Assembly (NCBI GenBank): GCA_007922225.1
Contig: ML679973.1
Coordinates: forward strand, 5,184,597-5,248,596
Origin: Emydura subglobosa
Taxonomy: Eukaryota; Chordata; Testudines; Chelidae
Direction of reading: 5' to 3'
DNA length: 64,000 nucleotides
A program made the translations under genes and the position numbers. Below, piece by piece: positions 59,301 to 64,000 of this stretch; within the stretch, counting starts at the first letter, position 1, and each line of letters starts with the position of its first letter. Below the pieces are notes generated by a model. The model made no database searches. It was given only the letters and a program-made list of their open reading frames with translations, and was not told where the DNA came from.

Positions 59301-59420
59301 GGATGGGGACAGGGACTGTCTTTTTTTTTTTTATTGTATGTTTGTACAAAGGCTAGCAAAATGGGGTCCAGGTCTGTGACTGGGTGCTACCCTAGTGCAA
59401 GTTAGTAAGTAATTATTGTT
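59301..59420 (+). repeat. Short interspersed repeat family R1, longest copy
   Basis: Begins 'ggatggggacagggactgtc', then a T run, 'tgtttgtacaaaggctagca', 'aaatggggtccaggtctgtg' and a 'taagtaattattgtt' tail. Its order of blocks lets the other copies be oriented. Together with 1352, 2508, 22268, 25508 and 29491 there are six pieces in 64 kb. Confidence 0.7.
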
Positions 59421-59980
59421 AGCCAATCCAGGCTAGCATGCATTTTATATAAAAACAAACAAACAAACAAAAGTGGTGGGGAGGGAAGAAGGAAGGGAAA
59501 GGGGAGATAAAAAATCAGGTGTGGGAAAGGATCTCCTCTTAAATAGGCAGGGATTCAGAACTGGATTTGAAAGGGGAGTGGAGAGCAAGCTCCAAAACAA
59601 ACGCCATGTACTGAGCAGCATATGTACATTGCACTGTGCAAGGCGATCTCTCTCTCTCAGGGATTTAGGCAGTGCTAGCTGCCAAAACCACTTGGCGTGG
59701 TTACACACTTCTGTTACCTGCATTGTTAATCTGCTCTCATTACACGGCAGTACTTGAGGATTGAGTGTAATAGGGATATGGCTTTTGCTGGCCGTGGCTG
59801 AAATATGCTGCTTGGGTTCATTGTTCCTCTCACTTTTGTTTTTATTCGGGATAGTAAAAGCGAAGGACAAAATCATTTCCAGCTTTGAGATGATCTATAT
59901 TATGGCTGATGCCATCCCGACCAGGGACCTCACAAAGCCATTCAGTGGCAATCCTCCCCGTGCAGTTGGGTCAGATATTT
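59421..59980. other. Non-coding stretch, no gene seen
   Basis: Starts with a (caaa)n tract at about 59455-59470. No gene or repeat recognised otherwise. Confidence 0.5.
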
Positions 59981-59984
59981 TATA

Positions 59985-60165
59985 TTTAAGTGCCTATCGC
60001 TGGACGCTTAAATCCATATTTAGGCATCTTAAATAAAAATGCCACCTGATTTGAATGCAGCTGAGCATTGAATTCAGTGGGAGTTGTAGGTGCTGAGCCC
60101 TGCTGAAAACCAGACAGCTTTTACTTAGGTGCCTAAACATGGATTTAGGTGCCTAACTTTATGCA
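59985..60165. repeat. Short interspersed repeat family R3
   Basis: Contains 'tatttaagtgcctatcgct', 'aatccatatttaggcatctt', 'attcagtgggagttgtaggt' and 'cttaggtgcctaaacatgga'. It is the most spread-out copy, with three 'taggtgccta'-like palindromic words. Same family as 3846, 34593 and 45034. Confidence 0.5.
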
Positions 60166-60169
60166 CCCG

Positions 60170-62570
60170 AAGTTACAAGAAAAAATGCCTCCCTGCTAGA
60201 AGCCTGGCTCCCCGACATCTGCCAGTTTTCTCTCATAAATACTTTCCCACATCCATGGATCTCCAAACTGAATGTATTATTTTCCAGTGGCTGGGAGTAA
60301 AACAGTTAGTATTGGCCGAATGAGCATGTGGGAGGGAGAACAGAGTTCCCAGAGTGTATTCCCCTATTAATCACTTGCCGTCTTTAGTATTTTGCGACTC
60401 TGCAGCAGGTTGATTTTGAAATGCATTGGAAGCTGTTTCCACACAGCGCTGATAAAGGTCTGCCGCAGTGGCTGGCCTGGTGTTCTGCTCCATCCCTCTC
60501 TCTGCTTCCGTTCTGCGGACAAATTCCGTCTTGGGAGGAAGAAACAAATATGTGACGTGTGGTGCTTTATCGGGTCATCCCCCCTACTCAAGCTGGTCCA
60601 GTACTGCCAAAGACTATTTGCAGATACTTGTTGGAATTCTGAAAGACTGTTCTGTTTTACACTGCTTCTGCCCTTGTTGTTTGCAAACGTTTGTGCAAAT
60701 GGGTTTTGCTCACTGTAATAGCAGTCACATGTACACGAAGGTATCTGTGTGCAAATGGGAGAATTTCCCGTTTGACTTTTGTGGTTCCTTAGTCTCTGGA
60801 TGGAGCAGAAACAATACCACGTTACCTATGGTACCAGCTGCATACAGCAAATAGTTGAAACAGTTTGTGAATTTCACATGGATTGAAATGTTTTTGCATA
60901 AACTGTTGGTCAGATAGTTGTGACTAATGAGTTGATTAATAAAAATCAAACTCTGAATACATCACAAGCAGGGAGAAGGGCTAAAATCAACATCACACAT
61001 TCACAGTGACTGATTCAACCAGTGCCTTCTACCAACTCCAGAGCCGTGGTCCTGAGAAAGAGAGCCCCCTAAGCCCCTCTCGCTGTGTTGGAATTGTAGT
61101 GGAAAGTATTAATGGCAGTGTTGTGAGAAATGCATGAACAGTGTCAGGAACACCCAGTGAGTGGCCTCAGTGGTCCCACACAACACATTCATCTCTTGAA
61201 ATGTGAAAGTTAAGCTTTACAATCAAAGCATCCCTTTCCCACCAGCATAAGCCTTGAAGAGATACAAGAAGGCTGTCTGCCTGTCTCTCTTTGTGTGCTT
61301 TAACCTCGTGGTCTAGAGTGAGACTTTCTCAGCTACAAGGGAGAGTCAAATGGGTGATGGCCAAGTCTCTGGCCAAGTAAAGGACTTCATAGTGGCTGTC
61401 TGTCTGCACCCCTAGAGTTTCTCTCCAGATACGTTTGCCCTTGTCTCTTGTGCAGCTGTGAAAGTGAGCCAATCAGAAATGTCAGGAAAAGCTGCTTTCA
61501 AGAGTGAGGAGTGGAGCTGCGTAGCTGACCTCATTTTTCTCTTGCTCTTCCTTCTCACCACCCTTTGCATGCAGAACAATGTGGGTTCACAGCAAACTCA
61601 AGCAAAGGGCAGAGTTCACTGTCATTTTTTTTTCTCTCATGGCCTGTGCTCATTTCTTATGGTGACTGAGCTTTTGAAATATGTCCCAGAAGATTACTCC
61701 AAAACTGCCTCTCTATTATCTCCCTGCCCAAACTCAAGCCAAAACTCTTCTCTCCCGGCCCTAACTCAAGACTGAACATGTGGACTGAATTCCAGATAGT
61801 TTTTAAACTTGTCTTCCTTCAGTCTCCTGATCGGGGAAGTGATCTGTGAGGTAAAGACAGGTGAGGTTCTTACAGGAGGAATTTGAGTCTCTCCCTTTGG
61901 CGGTCTGTCTTGATTGGGAATCCAGTTTCAACTCCCCCTCATGGTTCTGGTCCCACCATTCAGAGCATCTGCCTCATTTATGGTCTCTGGTCATCAGGAT
62001 AAGAGTGAGATGTTATTCATCAAGCAAAGGCCACTTCTGAACTGTCCATTTGGGGTAGTGTAGATGAAGAATAAGACAGGGAGATGTCTGTCTCTGCTCC
62101 TCTTCCTCCTGTATCTGCCTCCTGGGCCTCAGACATAATCATTCTTCAGGGCACATGCTCACCCCAAGACTAGTGGGAGAGTACTGAGGTTACTTACGGT
62201 AGACAATACCACATGGCAGCAAAAGACAAAGCTGTGAAACCAAAGCCTTCAGGTTGGCTTGTAAAATTGCCCAGGAATGACGTTTTGATGTCTTGTCTTG
62301 GTTTATTTAATTTGATGTATTTAATTAGGTCTTGTCTTGGTTTATTCTGTGGCCATCTTGTCTCATGCAGGTCAAGCTCCTGCCTGAACTGCCCCTGTGT
62401 AAAGCGCTGCGTTTTCCCAGGCTGGAAACACTCGTCATTGGTGACTAGTGCCAGAGCTCTAAATACACTTACACAAAGGTGAATTGAATTCGCAAGCCAT
62501 GCTATTTGGGGGGGAGTGACAAAGAGATTTCTTGAGCTTTGGTAAGGATGGCTGTGGCACAAGCTTAACA
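60170..62570. other. Non-coding stretch, no gene seen
   Basis: No recognisable exon. There is a near-duplicate near 62290-62345 of 'ggtcttgtcttggtttatt', about 49 bp apart. Otherwise unclassified. Confidence 0.5.
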
Positions 62571-62574
62571 GCCC

Positions 62575-62705
62575 ATCTCTGCAACTGACAGGCTGTACCA
62601 CCGTGAGCAAGTCACTTCGCTTCCCTGTGCCTCTGTTTCTCCATTTGGAAAAGGGGCTAATGCGGCTCACCTGCATTTGCTGTGTGCTTTGAGATCCCTG
62701 GATGA
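62575..62705 (+). repeat. MIR SINE fragment
   Basis: Plus-orientation MIR: 'gtgagcaagtcacttcgct', 'tccctgtgcctctgtttctc' and 'catttggaaaaggggctaat', ending in 'gctttgagatccctgg'. The only clear plus-strand MIR core in the window. Confidence 0.85.
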
Positions 62706-62734
62706 GAACACATTGTTCGGTGCAGATTATTAGT

Positions 62735-62815
62735 TGGGGTTGGTCCTGTTTTGAGCAGGGGGTGGGACTAGATGACCTCCTGAGGTCCCTTCCAACCCTA
62801 AGCTTCTATGATTAT
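62735..62815 (+). mobile_element. CR1 LINE, 3' end only
   Basis: Terminal signature 'tgagcagggggtgggacta', 'gatgacctcctgaggtccct' and 'agcttctatgatta'. Very short 5'-truncated insertion immediately after the MIR at 62575-62705. Confidence 0.85.
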
Positions 62816-63659
62816 TACTTTATTATGGAACAGGAAAGTCAAGTTCATGTTAGTTGCATGGGCTTTAACTCTCACTGGACGGGCTTTAGTTCCTCCGCCC
62901 TCAAAAGCTTTTAAGACCCTTTCTCCAACTTTGGAAGCGTACATGCAGGCCTGGAATGTGCATGCTTGAATGTGTCCCTTCCTCCTCCATCTCATTCCTC
63001 CCCCCACCCTCATTTCCCCCCTTGGAAATCTCCCAGTTCCACTAGGAGGAATTGGTGCTTGTCCTTTCTCAGTGCAGGCCCTGATTTCCATCTGAATAAC
63101 AAGCTTTCTGCTAAAACTTCCCTGTGGTCCAGGCCGGCACACAAGGAGCCCACTGTCCGCAGACTGAATGTTCAGCCAGCCCTGACGTACTCACCATTGT
63201 CAATGGAGCTTATTCAATACAACTTGTGTGTGTGGTGCAGGCCAGGGTGAGGGGCTTGTCGAGGGGAGGGGGACTTTGCTACTGGTAAACAGACTCCCCA
63301 CTCCATGCAAACACTGCAGTAATGTGAAGCAACCCCTTCTGTCTCCACTTAGGGCTTTATGGTTTATTGCAGGGTGTTTCAGAGGCTTGTTTAACTTGCA
63401 GCTGGTTTTCATGTGGCGCTGCGTTGGTTCCTTTCCGCTTTCTGCTCTGCATTTGTCAGTGTTCGTTTTCAAGCTGCAAAGTGTGTGAGGAAATTGCAAT
63501 GAATCTTTAGAGGGATCTGCTTTTCTTTCACCCTGTGTTCTTTCCCTTTCATTAGTTTTTCATGCTCTTTCTCCCTTATTTTTTTTTTCATTTCTTTATC
63601 ACTCTTTCTGCACCTCTTTTTCTCTCATCTTTTCATTATGCCCTTTCATCTGTCTCACG

Positions 63660-63693
<34 letters not shown>

Positions 63694-64000
63694 ACTCACA
63701 TGCATGTGCACACATGCTTTTCTCCTGCCCCTCTTTCTTTCTGTCTCTCACACCCCTCTACCTCTGAGGACTATCAGGGTGACTTGTCAGCATATAGGTA
63801 ATAACATAGAAGGGATGGGTCAAATTGGAAAGGCAAATAAGAGGTCATTTGCCAAAAGCTTGACTGAAGTTTGAGCGCGTGGACAGGGGTGAGCATACAG
63901 CACACGCAAGATGTGTCCCCTCGTGGACTTGCAGTGATGCCTCAGGTTAGGCACAGACCTGCATTGAATACTTAATGTTTTCTTCTAAAAATGTATTTGT
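62816..64000. other. Non-coding right edge with a (CT)n microsatellite
   Basis: No exon recognised. A pyrimidine-rich region at about 63540-63750 contains the microsatellite listed separately. Confidence 0.5.
63661..63688. repeat. (CT)n dinucleotide microsatellite
   Basis: An uninterrupted CT run of about 28 bases, followed by CTCACTCA-type variants to about 63700. Likely polymorphic in length. Confidence 0.95.

Noticed and set aside
1..64000. tRNA, rRNA, microRNA, CRISPR arrays or bacterial-type operons
   Set aside because: No cloverleaf with intact promoter boxes, no ribosomal sequence and no regular repeat-spacer array seen; only tRNA-derived SINE pieces are present.

Overview
This is vertebrate, and most likely turtle (at least non-avian sauropsid), nuclear DNA. 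The window is gene-poor with one GC-rich CpG island. It carries several chicken-repeat-1 (CR1) LINEs in both orientations, a diverged L3-like CR1 relative, many MIR SINE pieces, PIF/Harbinger and hAT MITEs, a degraded endogenous retrovirus, and small families of short repeats that recur within the window. This mixture is typical of turtles; the assignment is an inference from repeat content. No bacterial, plasmid or phage features are present.

Layout: 1-9.35 kb is non-coding apart from short repeat scraps. At 9.35-13.50 kb a Harbinger-type MITE with matching TAA flanks is split by a nearly full-length CR1. At 13.5-16.7 kb there are a MIR and a roughly 48-bp minisatellite. At 16.71-20.56 kb lies a class I-like endogenous retrovirus with a 5' LTR, a primer-binding-like site, a broken gag with two zinc knuckles, protease and part of reverse transcriptase; its 3' part is missing. 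At 20.6-32.4 kb there are scattered MITEs, purine-rich segments and an L1/Tx1-like scrap.

A CpG island at about 32.48-33.86 kb holds the one convincing host-gene feature. This is a first coding exon (33263-33332) encoding a signal peptide and ending at a consensus donor in phase 1. The gene runs rightward and could not be identified. No convincing second exon was seen to the right edge, so 33.3-64 kb is probably first intron.

That presumed intron contains MIRs, the L3-like LINE (38.75-41.34 kb, minus), an L2 scrap, a short CR1 (46.27-47.04 kb, plus), a long CR1 (48.30-51.43 kb, minus), a 78-bp triplication (54.5 kb), a PIF/Harbinger transposase relic (55.18-56.45 kb), a hAT-like MITE (57.3 kb) and a dinucleotide repeat (63.66 kb). 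Nearly all the longer protein-like reading frames come from transposons, retrovirus or GC-rich and tandem repeat sequence. I found no new functional system; the most informative items are the nested insertion, the odd retroviral gag/pol layout and the unidentified secreted or membrane-protein gene.
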